DNA from: Fervidibacillus halotolerans
GTDB taxonomy: Bacteria > Bacillota > Bacilli > Bacillales > Caldibacillaceae
Assembly: GCF_026547205.1 (NCBI RefSeq)
Contig: NZ_CP106877.1
Location: 2,134,771-2,198,770, forward strand
Direction: 5' to 3'
DNA: 64,000 nucleotides
The notes beneath the pieces were generated by a model that had not been told where the DNA came from, searched no databases, and was given only the letters and a program-made list of their open reading frames with translations. This document shows, in pieces, positions 41,017 to 51,284 of this stretch; positions within the stretch are counted from its first letter, which is position 1; each line of letters begins with the position of its first letter. The position numbers were made by a program, and so were the translations under genes.

Positions 41017-42962
41017 GTTTCAATTTCTCATAGATAAGATCAAAACCTTGGTCGCTCAAATCGTCATTAACTCGCTTTGCCTCTTCGTTTCAATCCCTCA
41101 TAGGTAAGATTAAAACAAGGCGACCAAAAAGACGACCAAAAAGGCGACCAAGTTTCAATCCCTCATAGGTAAGATCAAAACACCTTCCGATTATAAAATG
41201 AAATACGTTTTAACCTTTGTTTCAATCCCTCATAGGTAAGATCAAAACGATTTTTTTGACGATAGTGGAAATAGAGTGAAAGCGTTTCAATCCCTCATAG
41301 GTAAGATCAAAACGCAGAACCTTCCATATTAATACCTCCTTAAATATAGTTTCAATCCCTCATAGGTAAGATCAAAACCCTGTTGCTTTAGAAAGTGATT
41401 GTACGGGTATTCAAGTTTCAATCCCTCATAGGTAAGATCAAAACGAACGGAACGGCAGTAACACGGCTAACACTCGCAATGTTTCAATCCCTCATAGGTA
41501 AGATCAAAACATACTAGAAACAACACAAGAAATATACGGTGTAGAGTTTCAATCCCTCATAGGTAAGATCAAAACAAGAAAAAGCACATGCACGTATTAA
41601 GAATTTAGGCGTTTCAATCCCTCATAGGTAAGATCAAAACCTACTTTTAAACCTTGCCAATTATTCGATTGTCCATGTTTCAATCCCTCATAGGTAAGAT
41701 CAAAACCGAGGAAGTTGCAAATTGGGCAAAAAATTCGGGTAAAAGTTTCAAGCCCTCATAGGTAAGATCAAAACGATATTCGGTTATTAATTATACCGAT
41801 TTCTTCATGTTTCAATCCCTCATAGGTAAGATCAAAACGAAATGGTTAAAACAAATCACATTACAAAAAATTGTTTCAATCCCTCATAGGTAAGATCAAA
41901 ACTGATCGAGTGATTTTGCTTTTCTAATTAGGTTATTGTTTCAATCCCTCATAGGTAAGATCAAAACTTGCTTATGAAGGCGATTCAGTAAACATTCAAT
42001 TTCCGTTTCAATCCCTCATAGGTAAGATCAAAACCAGGAAAACATGATTTTTGAAGAGAAAAAGAAAAACAGGTTTCAATCCCTCATAGGTAAGATCAAA
42101 ACAATTCGGCTTTAACGAATATTTTCCATTGAAATGAAGTTTCAATCCCTCATAGGTAAGATCAAAACTCTGTAAAAATGGTTGAGCAATATTTTGAAGG
42201 AGTGTTTCAATCCCTCATAGGTAAGATCAAAACGACAAGCATATGCGGGTACTCATCAAAATGATGGTAAAGTTTCAATCCCTCATAGGTAAGATCAAAA
42301 CTTTGTTGTTAGGCTACCAAAAGAGGACTTAGAACGGTTGTTTCAATCCCTCATAGGTAAGATCAAAACAGACCCGATCCATGTGGACGGGTATTCAAAT
42401 ACGAAGTTTCAATCCCTCATAGGTAAGATCAAAACCCGTTGACAAGCCACCATATGCACAACTCTAAAAAAGGTTTCAATCCCTCATAGGTAAGATCAAA
42501 ACGATTTTCCTCATTCCTCATCCTACTTATTGATGTCGTTTCAATCCCTCATAGGTAAGATCAAAACTCGGAAATTTATCGAAGAAAACGAAAAAAAATC
42601 TGTTTCAATCCCTCATAGGTAAGATCAAAACAAAATAGTCCTTAAAACTGCCCTAACTTTATGGGAGTTTCAATCCCTCATAGGTAAGATCAAAACATAA
42701 AAATCATTAAACAGTCAAATTGCTATTCAATGTTTCAATCCCTCATAGGTAAGATCAAAACGCATTGTTACCAGCAATCAAAGCATTGGTCAGCGGAATG
42801 TTTCAATCCCTCATAGGTAAGATCAAAACTCGGAATCCGTGACCTTAACGGGTTCCGATGAAATAAGTTTCAATCCCTCATAGGTAAGATCAAAACGAAA
42901 ACATCGCCGAACACGATCCAAAAAATGAAAAAGTTTCAATCCCTCATAGGTAAGATCAAAAC
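41017..42962 (-). CRISPR. CRISPR array 2 (30 repeats, 29 spacers)
   Basis: Same 30-bp repeat as arrays 1 and 3. The leftmost repeat (41017-41046) has changes at CAATTTCTCATAGATAAG, the second one (41087-41116) has one change (AGATTAAAAC), and the repeat at 41745 reads TTTCAAGCCCTC; all others are identical. Spacers are 34-40 bp. The leader lies at the right (42963-43153), so new spacers enter near 42933 and the oldest are at 41047. It is the longest array and lies between the I-B and III-A gene sets. The spacer at 41117-41151 is itself repetitive. Confidence 0.97.
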
Positions 42963-43153
42963 CCCAAAAAAATATTGGTAAATCAACATTTTTGGGTTAG
43001 TCGATTTTTCAGAAATATTATAACAAACTGATATCTTTTTGACAACTAGAGGCTTAAAAAGACTAGTAATTCAACGATTGAGAGAGATTGTGAAAAAATC
43101 ACAATCTGTCGTCGATCCCCCGGGTTTTTTGCACTACTGGAGGTCGACGACAA
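42963..43153 (-). promoter_or_regulatory. Leader and promoter of array 2
   Basis: Homologous to leaders 1 and 3. It holds a proximal hairpin (CCCCAAAAA...TTTTTGGG region), minus-strand TTGTCA-N17-TATAAT (43017-43045), the dyad TTGTGAAAAAATCACAA (43088-43104) and the 46-bp inverted repeat (43107-43152). It lies about 260 bp after the cas2 stop; the intervening AT-rich stretch (43154-43413) shows no gene. Confidence 0.9.
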
Positions 43154-43413
43154 TTATTCTAATATAATATTCCTATTTTTTATAAGTAGAGTACATAATT
43201 CATAATATTTTCTATCCACTCCTCCCTCTATAAATATTGACTAATCGATAGTTCAGCCGTTGCTAAAGGTATCAAAATTATTATTTGAACTAATTTTGCT
43301 TCCTTATTTTCAACGTATATTTTAAGATTTTTTACTATTTTAATACTGGAAATTTTTTAACAAAACCATCTAAAGTTCATTTAATATGTGCATTTGATGA
43401 ATATTTCTCAAGT

Positions 43414-43677
43414 TTAAAGGAATAACTCTTCCCCACCTTTTTTCAATCCCATTTCTTCTCTACTAGTATACTGTCTTGTCCGAAATATATAAAAGATAAC
43501 AGAGTCTTCATCCTCATCCATGATTCCTTTCAACTCCATTTTTAACTTCACAAAATTCGCTTTCGTAATCTCTCCTTCAAAAACAGAATTTTGTACCCAA
43601 TGCAAGTATTTTCTACATATTTTCAAAGCTTTACCTACACGTTTTTCGTTAAAATCGTAAACTAATATAATAAACAT
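43414..43677 (-). CDS. cas2: CRISPR adaptation protein Cas2
   Basis: Small ferredoxin-fold subunit of the Cas1-Cas2 integrase. It starts MFIILVYDFNEKRVGKALKI, with the conserved Asp after the first strand (VYDF), CRKYLHWVQNSVFEGEITKA and the strand DSVIFYIFRTRQ. The 87 residues are normal. It is the last gene of the I-B operon, 19 bp after cas1, and faces leader 2. It is the only cas2 in the window, so it serves all three arrays. Confidence 0.95.
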   Translation of the reverse strand: MFIILVYDFNEKRVGKALKICRKYLHWVQNSVFEGEITKANFVKLKMELKGIMDEDEDSVIFYIFRTRQYTSREEMGLKKGGEELFL

Positions 43678-43696
43678 TTTTTCCTCCTTTCTTTAT

Positions 43697-44704
43697 TTAC
43701 CATTTCGATTGGTAAGGGGTATATAAATTTTCGCCTAATAAATGCTTTTGTAATTTGTATGCTTCTAAACGAATAAGCCTACGATATGATACTGTTTTTC
43801 CGAGATGCCTATGATTTACTGTTGTTTTTAACCTTTTATCGAATTCTGCTACAAATAACTTTTTTCCATTATCATTGAGTAATATTCCATCAACTAATTT
43901 TTCAAAATGTTTCTTTGTCAATACTTTTTTATTAATTAAACTAAATATTAAACGATCTACCAATATTGGTTTAAAAATTTCCGCTATATCCAAATTCAAG
44001 GAGAATCTTCTAAAGTTAGATGTGTGGAGAAAACCTATTCTTGGGTCCAAGTATGTCTTATAAATTTCACTTAATACCGTTGTATACAACATACTGTTTC
44101 CAAAGCTAATTAATGCATTCAGACGATTTTGAGGGGGTCTTCTAGACCTTTTTTCAAAAACAAAATCCGGATGATTTATAATTAAATCAAAAGCCGTATA
44201 ATATTTTTCTCTAGCATGGCCTTCAATTGACATTAGTTCATCAACATTTGTCATATCCTTTCTTTTTACTTCTTCCAAAAAGCTTTGCAAGCTATTTAAT
44301 ATTTCCGTTATATCCGAGCTTTCTACTGATCTATTTCGATAATATTTCAAAACTTGTCTCATCTGTTCGATTGATCCTTCTACAAATGTTCGTGCTAGTT
44401 GCATTCTTTTCGTTTTGTCAAGATAATGTTCCGCCTGTTTGACTGTCACATGACCACTATTTAAATGTTCTCGCGGATAAAATGTTCCGATATAGTATCC
44501 ATAGTGATTAAAATAATGTAAGCAAATCTCCTTTTGTGATATAAATTCCAAAAATCTTTTTGATACCTCAACCTCTCCAAAAATGTAAATATCATTTGTA
44601 TCTTCAACAGGAATGTATTTCCTTTTTTCTTCTGTTTCAAAGTATAGACTATTATCCTTTCTTCTCAATCGCCCATTATTGAAGATGTATAATGTTTTTT
44701 TCAC
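43697..44704 (-). CDS. cas1: CRISPR integrase Cas1 (type I-B)
   Basis: Metal-dependent integrase that joins new spacers at the leader-repeat border. It starts MKKTLYIFNNGRLRRKDNSL. The active-site Glu is in SIEGHAREKYYTAFD, His in RIGFLHTSNFRRFSLNLD, and the Asp/Glu in DIAEIFKPILVDR. The 335 residues match Cas1b. It follows cas4 after 3 bp and precedes cas2. The type III module has no own cas1. Confidence 0.96.
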   Translation of the reverse strand: MKKTLYIFNNGRLRRKDNSLYFETEEKRKYIPVEDTNDIYIFGEVEVSKRFLEFISQKEICLHYFNHYGYYIGTFYPREHLNSGHVTVKQAEHYLDKTKRMQLARTFVEGSIEQMRQVLKYYRNRSVESSDITEILNSLQSFLEEVKRKDMTNVDELMSIEGHAREKYYTAFDLIINHPDFVFEKRSRRPPQNRLNALISFGNSMLYTTVLSEIYKTYLDPRIGFLHTSNFRRFSLNLDIAEIFKPILVDRLIFSLINKKVLTKKHFEKLVDGILLNDNGKKLFVAEFDKRLKTTVNHRHLGKTVSYRRLIRLEAYKLQKHLLGENLYTPYQSKW

Positions 44705-44707
44705 AAA

Positions 44708-45220
44708 TCATCCCTCCGCCCAACAATATTCCTTATATGCACAATTGCGACAATATTTGATCTTTTTCGGTTCTGGTGGTACTTCCAAATTGGCAATTCG
44801 ATAAATGTCATTTATGATTTTCTCCAACTTTTCAATTGATTCATCAGTCAACTCCACAGTCTCCTTTTTTCTTTCTTCAGGAAACGTCAGTTCTCCCTTT
44901 GCATCAATTCCCATCTTTTTTAATTGATATAAATAGAATAGTAGTTGAAATTTAGCACTCTCTATAAATTTTGATGACTTTTTTATTTCTTGAATAATCA
45001 AAGTCTCTCCTTTTTGTTTTATCCGGTCTATTTTTACATTTTCTAAATCCAACTCTTTTTTTTGCCGTTCGTAGCGATATTCGTGAATAAAACGGCCAAT
45101 CTCAATATTGTCATCTTCTTGATTAGGCGCAATCTCATGAATCATGAGCCACACTTCCCTTGGGCAAATCATATAATACCAAATATCTGTCCCTGTTATA
45201 TAAACGTCGCCCTTCCCCAT
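44708..45220 (-). CDS. cas4: CRISPR protein Cas4 (Dna2/RecB-like nuclease)
   Basis: Iron-sulfur exonuclease that trims prespacers and sets PAM orientation together with Cas1. It shows TDIWYYMICPREVWLMIHEI (first Cys), GRFIHEYRYER, the nuclease core QEIKKSSKFIESAKFQLLFYL (E-x-K then QL) and the C-terminal cysteine cluster KIKYCRNCAYKEYCWAEG. The ATG at 45220 follows TAGGTG, which overlaps the cas3 stop; an in-frame GTG at 45229 would lie in that site. 170 residues. Confidence 0.94.
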   Translation of the reverse strand: MGKGDVYITGTDIWYYMICPREVWLMIHEIAPNQEDDNIEIGRFIHEYRYERQKKELDLENVKIDRIKQKGETLIIQEIKKSSKFIESAKFQLLFYLYQLKKMGIDAKGELTFPEERKKETVELTDESIEKLEKIINDIYRIANLEVPPEPKKIKYCRNCAYKEYCWAEG

Positions 45221-45229
45221 AATAATCAC

Positions 45230-47563
45230 CTACCAAATAAATTGATCATCTTCAACTCCCACTTTTAATCCTAGAGTTCCGTCGTAAGCATCCGTATCAA
45301 GTAGAATAGGTACTCGTTTTTCAAGATAATCTTCTTTACTAACAACCTTTAACGCTGTATCAACTGAAACATTTAAAACATAATAGTTGAATAAAATCAT
45401 AAATTGTTTTCTCTCTTCAAATGAGAGTGTTGACATAAACTTATAGTCATCATATTTTTCATATATTTCAAACGGTGATTTCACTTTGAAATGTTTTTTC
45501 AACAAGGAAACTGATTCCAGTAAATCCGATTGTTCAGGTTCAAAAGGGATAAATAATGGTAAAGTGAAGTATTGTTCCTTAAAGGGACTAATCTCCGACA
45601 ATCGATGCCAATTTCCTTCATAAGCATCACCAATCCTAACTAATGCGGTTTCATATGAGTTTTGTCTAAACATTTCTTCATAATATACCTTTACTAATTC
45701 TGCTAATTCTAATTCATGGAATGTTTTTTTGGAGAAAATTAATCGGTCTGTAATGCGTTGTAAAGTCTTCGGATAAATCATTGATCGAGTATCCTTTTCA
45801 TTCCCTCGGTAAAAAGGGAAAACCGTTAGCAAGCCAAGTTGATTATCGGCCATATGTCTATTTACTCTTCCAGCAGATTGTACAATAGAAGGAAAAATTG
45901 GAAGTGCCCTTGCTACATGTTGAAAACTAACATCAACCCCGGCTTCTAAAACTTGAGTTGACACTACATATAAAGGATTGGTTGACTTTTTCTCAAGTTC
46001 ATTTCGGATATTTTTTATTAAAATCTTTTTGTGAATTGGTGTCATTAAACCATGTACAAGATAACTTTTACTAACCGACTGACTAATGTTTTTAAATACT
46101 AGGTAGGCATCTTTTACTGTGTTTAAGATAATTGCTTGTGTTTCTCTTTCGTCCTTTTTTAAAAGGTCCACAACGGTATCTTCGTTATATTTTTCATCAG
46201 TCACTTGAACAGAATACCGAATATAATCTTTATCTCCTTGGACCATTAAAGGATAGGGAACATCTTTCAGACCGTATTGAAAAGGTGGCATCGTTGCAGA
46301 TAAAAAAATCACTTTTAAATTAATGAACTTAGCAAGAGCCTCTAATCCGCACAAAAACAAATTCCAAATATCAGGATTAAAAATTTGTGGTTCATCGATA
46401 ATGATGACAGCATCTTTTAAAAATGCTCTCCTCAATACATCCTGTGATCTTGAGGGAAATATAGCTTTACTAAATTGATGAAAGCTAGTACAAACTACTG
46501 AGTTTGCCCACGATTCCATTGCTAATTGACTAAAACCAACTCGCTGATAAGGATCATCATTGACAATAGCTAAAGAATGGTGTTCCAATACTTTTATTGA
46601 TAATAACTTCTCTATTACAGCTGTTGTCTGTTCCAATATTGATAAATACGGTGCAACATAAACGATTTTTCTATATCCTTGTTTTTTCCCAAACCAAGCA
46701 GCCATTTTTAATGAAGTAACAGTTTTACCATATCCGGTTGGCATATTTAACGAATAAAATAGGGAATTTGGATTTTGTTCCAATTGGGAAAAAACTGCTT
46801 GTTGAGCCTTTATTCTTGTTATGGATAAGGGATGATTATGATTGATTTTTGCAAATTCTTCAATATGTGTTAAAAACTTTTCAAAGTCTTTTTTCTTAAG
46901 CCAATTGGTTTCGACTTTTTTTACATGAAAGCGATCTCCGGAAATGAGTGCAGTTGTCAATTGCCTCCATTTATGTAGTTCAGTCATAATAGGTAACGGT
47001 TCCCATTGTTCATATTCCAATCCTAATTCATCATAGACATCCTCAAGGTGAAAACGACATTCTTCAATCCAATGAATAAGTTCTCTTTCATTTAGTAAGA
47101 TATCATCTAACTCTGGATAATAGTCTTTAATAAACTGAGCCATTCCTTCTAGGTCAAATTTTCCCCAGTCGTATTTTGTCAACCAATTTTCATTGAATAG
47201 ATCTCCTAACATACTGTGATGATTTTGTATATCATGAATTAACCAAAGCCACTCCCTTTGTTTTTCTTCCCAGTAATTCAATTTTCTCAAAAGATGATAA
47301 CCTAAATATGAAAACAAAAAAGCCCCGCAGGCTGAATGATTGGGGCCTTTTTTTATATTGGGTGTACGAATGTAGTGTTGCCAGTCTGCATTTGCTTTGG
47401 CCAAATCATGACAAAGACCTGCTAACCCGGCTAATTTCACTGTTACACAATCAAAATCATCTTTAAGAAAATATTCTACAGCTTCTTTTACCGCCAGTAA
47501 ATGATCCGTTAATAATGATCCTGGTCGTGCAATACAAGATTGAAAGGATATTATACTAGGCAT
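45230..47563 (-). CDS. cas3: Cas3 HD nuclease-helicase (type I-B)
   Basis: Effector nuclease that is recruited to Cascade-bound DNA and degrades it. The N-terminal HD domain has LAGLCHDLAKANADWQHY and GPNHSACGAFLFSY. The helicase part has NMPTGYGKTVTSLKMAAW (P-loop near residue 277), DAVIIDEPQIF (motif II, DEPQ), VIFLSATMPPF (motif III), STQVLEAGVDVSF and SAGRVNRH (motif VI). The 777 residues are typical for a fused HD-helicase Cas3. It begins inside the end of cas5 (13-bp overlap) with AAGGGGG as ribosome site. Confidence 0.96.
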   Translation of the reverse strand: MPSIISFQSCIARPGSLLTDHLLAVKEAVEYFLKDDFDCVTVKLAGLAGLCHDLAKANADWQHYIRTPNIKKGPNHSACGAFLFSYLGYHLLRKLNYWEEKQREWLWLIHDIQNHHSMLGDLFNENWLTKYDWGKFDLEGMAQFIKDYYPELDDILLNERELIHWIEECRFHLEDVYDELGLEYEQWEPLPIMTELHKWRQLTTALISGDRFHVKKVETNWLKKKDFEKFLTHIEEFAKINHNHPLSITRIKAQQAVFSQLEQNPNSLFYSLNMPTGYGKTVTSLKMAAWFGKKQGYRKIVYVAPYLSILEQTTAVIEKLLSIKVLEHHSLAIVNDDPYQRVGFSQLAMESWANSVVCTSFHQFSKAIFPSRSQDVLRRAFLKDAVIIIDEPQIFNPDIWNLFLCGLEALAKFINLKVIFLSATMPPFQYGLKDVPYPLMVQGDKDYIRYSVQVTDEKYNEDTVVDLLKKDERETQAIILNTVKDAYLVFKNISQSVSKSYLVHGLMTPIHKKILIKNIRNELEKKSTNPLYVVSTQVLEAGVDVSFQHVARALPIFPSIVQSAGRVNRHMADNQLGLLTVFPFYRGNEKDTRSMIYPKTLQRITDRLIFSKKTFHELELAELVKVYYEEMFRQNSYETALVRIGDAYEGNWHRLSEISPFKEQYFTLPLFIPFEPEQSDLLESVSLLKKHFKVKSPFEIYEKYDDYKFMSTLSFEERKQFMILFNYYVLNVSVDTALKVVSKEDYLEKRVPILLDTDAYDGTLGLKVGVEDDQFIW

Positions 47564-48231
47564 ATGACATCCCCCTTTACCCTAGTAAGAAGGACATCAC
47601 CTTCAACATCTTTCTTCCTTCGAAATGTTATTGAATTGCCATCTCTTTCATACAGAAAAGAAATAGATTTCTCAAATATACGTTTTCCTTTGTACTCTAA
47701 CATAAAACCTCCTGCTCTTTGATAATAACGATGTTCTTCTAAAACCAACTCTTCAATGATATTTGTAGGTACAACGGTATGTGTTTTTACAATGGTTTCT
47801 GTCACTTCTTCATTCGATTCACAAATATCTATCAGTTTAGGTTTAGTTAGAGCATATGCTACTCCGAGATAAGTGTGATATACGGAATGTTCAGATTTTA
47901 ATCGTTCTATCAAATCATCAACAAATTCATGCCCCCCATAATAAATTCGATAAGCAGGATTTACCAGCAGTTCAATCGTTGTTGGACGATTAAATGCATT
48001 CCCTGCATCCTTTCCCAACATGGACAGTTGCTGGGCAGATGTAAAAACTGGATTTAACAATTGAATAGCTACTTTATCAGTAGTGATGAAATCCGTCACT
48101 CCTAGTATAGATCCTACAAGCCCTTTAGCGGCAGTTGGTGTAATAAAAGGATATGTTAAATGCGTAGCGGTCGTATCCGGTCTTCGGAAATGTGCAATTT
48201 TTCCTTTCACATCAAAAATAACGATTTTCAT
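47551..48231 (-). CDS. cas5: Cas5 (type I-B Cascade)
   Basis: RAMP subunit that holds the crRNA 5' handle in Cascade. It starts MKIVIFDVKGKIAHFRRPDT, the Cas5 N-terminal signature with HFR, followed by TYPFITPTAAKGLVGSILGV. The 226 residues match Cas5b. It lies 9 bp after cas7 and overlaps cas3. Confidence 0.94.
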   Translation of the reverse strand: MKIVIFDVKGKIAHFRRPDTTATHLTYPFITPTAAKGLVGSILGVTDFITTDKVAIQLLNPVFTSAQQLSMLGKDAGNAFNRPTTIELLVNPAYRIYYGGHEFVDDLIERLKSEHSVYHTYLGVAYALTKPKLIDICESNEEVTETIVKTHTVVPTNIIEELVLEEHRYYQRAGGFMLEYKGKRIFEKSISFLYERDGNSITFRRKKDVEGDVLLTRVKGDVICLV

Positions 48232-48240
48232 ATAAATCCC

Positions 48241-49203
48241 CTACCATAAAGGTTGCTTATATTGGTCGATCTTTCCTTCTACTTTCAAAGATGGGTGCAC
48301 CCAAATTCGTACATTTGCAATTTTATCTTTATACATTTCAATCTTTTCCAACATAGCTTCCACATTTATTGAAACGTCTTTGATTGACGACGGTCTTTCT
48401 CCGCTACTTCTCCATGCTTCTTTCCCTGGATTTAGACTTACTAAATCTTCTAAATATCCAATTCGGAAAAAGGGATCATTATATTCAACATGGACTAACA
48501 TTAACGGTTGCTGTTGACCACGACCACGTGCTTGACGATGTTGAGTCCCTTGCCAAAGAGCCTTGAATAACAATTCTTGATCTTCTTTCGACATTTTCGT
48601 TTGTTCAGCAATTTTCGCATTAATAACTCCTGGCATAATAAATAATGCAAAGGGTACAATATAGCTTGTCCAAATTGTACCTTGTGTTTTTCCCTCATCT
48701 CCATCATTTTTAATATCAGAACTCGGCATCACTACCGTCCCTTGAACATATTGGCTATCAACTGGATGTAGCGAATGTGCCCACCCGAATTGTACGGGAC
48801 CAGTTAAATTAAATTTTGGTTTGACAGAATAAACGATTCCAAAGGTGCGAACATCAAAGCAGTGGTCAATAAGTACGGATTTCATATTTGTTTTTGCTTC
48901 TTTATCTTTTCCAACTTCCTTAGCAATACTTTCCGCTAAGCTTCCACGCCCTAACAATTTTCCCTTTTCATTAACTTTTTCTTGAACGAAAATATAATTT
49001 CTTTTGTCTTGTCCGCCATTAGGTTCAGCACTTATTACATAATCTCTCACATCTCTTTTAATACTAACATCACTTAATGATATTCTCCCATCTTCTTCTG
49101 GAAACAAACGACGTGCATCACTGTCTTGCAATGGATCTCTGTTTGGAATACCGTCTTTTACAGATTTAATAAAAATAAATTCCCCATTGTTGATACTCAT
49201 CAT
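48241..49203 (-). CDS. cas7: Cas7 (Csh2-type, I-B Cascade backbone)
   Basis: Backbone subunit that coats the spacer part of the crRNA. It starts MMSINNGEFIFIKSVKDGIP, followed by NRDPLQDSDARRLFPEEDGR, the highly conserved Csh2 'NGDPd' region, and ISLSDVSIKRDVRDYV. TFGIVYSVKPKFNLTGPVQF and GWAHSLHPVD are also family segments. The ATG follows GAGGAGG at the end of cas8b, directly after its stop. 320 residues, normal for Csh2/Cas7b. Confidence 0.94.
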   Translation of the reverse strand: MMSINNGEFIFIKSVKDGIPNRDPLQDSDARRLFPEEDGRISLSDVSIKRDVRDYVISAEPNGGQDKRNYIFVQEKVNEKGKLLGRGSLAESIAKEVGKDKEAKTNMKSVLIDHCFDVRTFGIVYSVKPKFNLTGPVQFGWAHSLHPVDSQYVQGTVVMPSSDIKNDGDEGKTQGTIWTSYIVPFALFIMPGVINAKIAEQTKMSKEDQELLFKALWQGTQHRQARGRGQQQPLMLVHVEYNDPFFRIGYLEDLVSLNPGKEAWRSSGERPSSIKDVSINVEAMLEKIEMYKDKIANVRIWVHPSLKVEGKIDQYKQPLW

Positions 49204-51198
49204 TTATTCCTCCTCATTTTTATCTTTTTTATAAAGTAAATATCCAGACCAAAAGGTAGTCATAAATTGGTCTTTTTCGTTGGATAATATTTTTTTGTTA
49301 TTTGCTTCAATAAAAGCGAGTAATAAAATCCCTAGATTTTTTTCAAAATTAGCAGCCAATTTCATATCCCATTGTTCCTTTAACTCCTTACATCGTAAAA
49401 TTCCCGATTTCCAAATCATATCAGGAGTTAATTTTGTACCAAACTTCATAACTCGGTGTTTTACATAGTCATCCTTTCCAGTTTTAAACCGATAAGAATT
49501 CGAAAATTGCTTTAATAACAACCCTGAAACAAATCCCAATTGTTCTGCTGTTTGTAAGTCGTCTAGTGTTAAAGATCCTTCATGATATTTCGCCAAAAGA
49601 CTGTTCCAATCACTCAATGTATTCACCCTTTCCTTTAGCCCAATTTCTTCATTATATTTTTGGTAAAAAGCCAAAAACGAATAATGAAAAATGAGTTCAT
49701 CCACCATTCCCCAATAATCTTCCTTATTTGCTAATTCATTTAATTTTCTAGCAGTTGCTTCATACAAGCGTCTTATACGGATTGGATGTTTGTGAAAAAC
49801 TGTTTGCATCACACTCCACACATATCCAGGTCCAAAGGCATTACTGATTAGAGACGGTAAAGATTTTATTCGATAAAAAGGAGTCTCGTTATTGATAGAA
49901 AAAAATTTTCGGATTTCAAACAAATCGATAGAATTAATTTTTCGAACTATTTTTTGCAAATTTGCCGCAACACTCGGGATAATATCCGTCAACATCATAC
50001 GAATATGCATGTTACCTCTCGATAAATCACCAGAATAATATAACAAATTCAATCGATGCTCATCGCTAAATTTTGGGATAACCCGATTGATCCCCGCTAA
50101 TATTTCCAAATGAAGATCTTCCTTCGATAAATTTTCTCGTTTAAGAATTTGACTGTATTTCTTATACAATTGTTGAGAATCTCCATCAATTAATGGGACT
50201 ACCAACGGAACACCATAAATTGGTTCAAAACTTGTATTCCTCATATTTCTTTTGGCCTCTACATTTGTGATTGGAGCAAACATCTCTTTTAATAATGCAT
50301 TTGATATGGGAACAGTTATCTGCTTTAAAAATTGGGTCCCATATAAATATGCTTCATACGTTTTTTTGTCGACCTTAATACCATTTGTCCATTCTTTTTT
50401 GCCCCAATAGATAGATCTAGGCATTTCCCAAGTAGGAGATAACCAAAGCCAAGATTTATTGTAAATAGAAACAACTTCCTCTTCCCTTTGATTCGTAAAT
50501 GTGGATACAGCATCTTTTTTATACCCTAATTCCTTTGCCTCAGAAAATTTTGCTTCTAAAATTCCCTCCAAAGCAATTTCGCTATCTAAATAAAGATGAT
50601 TTTGGGGATGAAGCTTACTTTCACATATCCATAGGAATCTTTTATCTTTTTTATATTCAGGTATTTCTTGAAATGCTTCTGAAGTTTTATCCCAAATATA
50701 TAAAATACCAAGTTGTTTTTCCTGATCAATAAAGTGTTCATAATGATTACTTAATATTTGTGCAGTTCTTCTTGCAATCTTTTCCAGTTTACTGTCTTCA
50801 TCATGCTTATAAATGACCGTCTTTTTCAATCTTGGGAACACTACTTCAAAAGCAAATTCTTCTACGTTATTCATTTTTTTTATGTGTGGATCATACATTA
50901 GATAAATAGGCACTGGGTATATCCCTTGAGCATTAAGAGGATTCCCGCCGTTAGGATAAATGATTGGAAAAGCCGTATTTCTTCTTCGGTCAACCTCAAA
51001 ATTTTTATCCTCTCCATCTCCTATTGTCATAAAATGAAAAGCTTCTTTTTCTTCATTCATTTCTATAAGAAACACATTTCGAAAATAATTTTTACAAACT
51101 TCATTATCAATGTCTGTCAACCAACGAATGCGCATTTCATTTGATAAATTACTTTTTGCAATAGGGCGCCCGATACGTACGATATCTTCAGCGAGCAT
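49204..51198 (-). CDS. cas8b: Cas8b large subunit (Csh1/TM1802 type)
   Basis: Large subunit of I-B Cascade, thought to recognise the PAM and recruit Cas3. It starts MLAEDIVRIGRPIAKSNLSN. Typical TM1802-group segments are NIVPSVAANLQKIV-like text (TDIIPSVAANLQKIVRKINS near residue 400) and GFVSGLLLKQFSNSY toward the C-terminus. The 664 residues fit the group. I rely on position and general resemblance, because Cas8 proteins are poorly conserved. It precedes cas7 without a gap, and 86 bp separate it from cas6. Confidence 0.88.
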   Translation of the reverse strand: MLAEDIVRIGRPIAKSNLSNEMRIRWLTDIDNEVCKNYFRNVFLIEMNEEKEAFHFMTIGDGEDKNFEVDRRRNTAFPIIYPNGGNPLNAQGIYPVPIYLMYDPHIKKMNNVEEFAFEVVFPRLKKTVIYKHDEDSKLEKIARRTAQILSNHYEHFIDQEKQLGILYIWDKTSEAFQEIPEYKKDKRFLWICESKLHPQNHLYLDSEIALEGILEAKFSEAKELGYKKDAVSTFTNQREEEVVSIYNKSWLWLSPTWEMPRSIYWGKKEWTNGIKVDKKTYEAYLYGTQFLKQITVPISNALLKEMFAPITNVEAKRNMRNTSFEPIYGVPLVVPLIDGDSQQLYKKYSQILKRENLSKEDLHLEILAGINRVIPKFSDEHRLNLLYYSGDLSRGNMHIRMMLTDIIPSVAANLQKIVRKINSIDLFEIRKFFSINNETPFYRIKSLPSLISNAFGPGYVWSVMQTVFHKHPIRIRRLYEATARKLNELANKEDYWGMVDELIFHYSFLAFYQKYNEEIGLKERVNTLSDWNSLLAKYHEGSLTLDDLQTAEQLGFVSGLLLKQFSNSYRFKTGKDDYVKHRVMKFGTKLTPDMIWKSGILRCKELKEQWDMKLAANFEKNLGILLLAFIEANNKKILSNEKDQFMTTFWSGYLLYKKDKNEEE

Positions 51199-51284
51199 TT
51201 AATTACCACCTCCTCTTGAAAAAATAAATAAATGGATATATAAATTTGTTTTAACCATATCTATACTGCTCTCCATCCTTTTCT

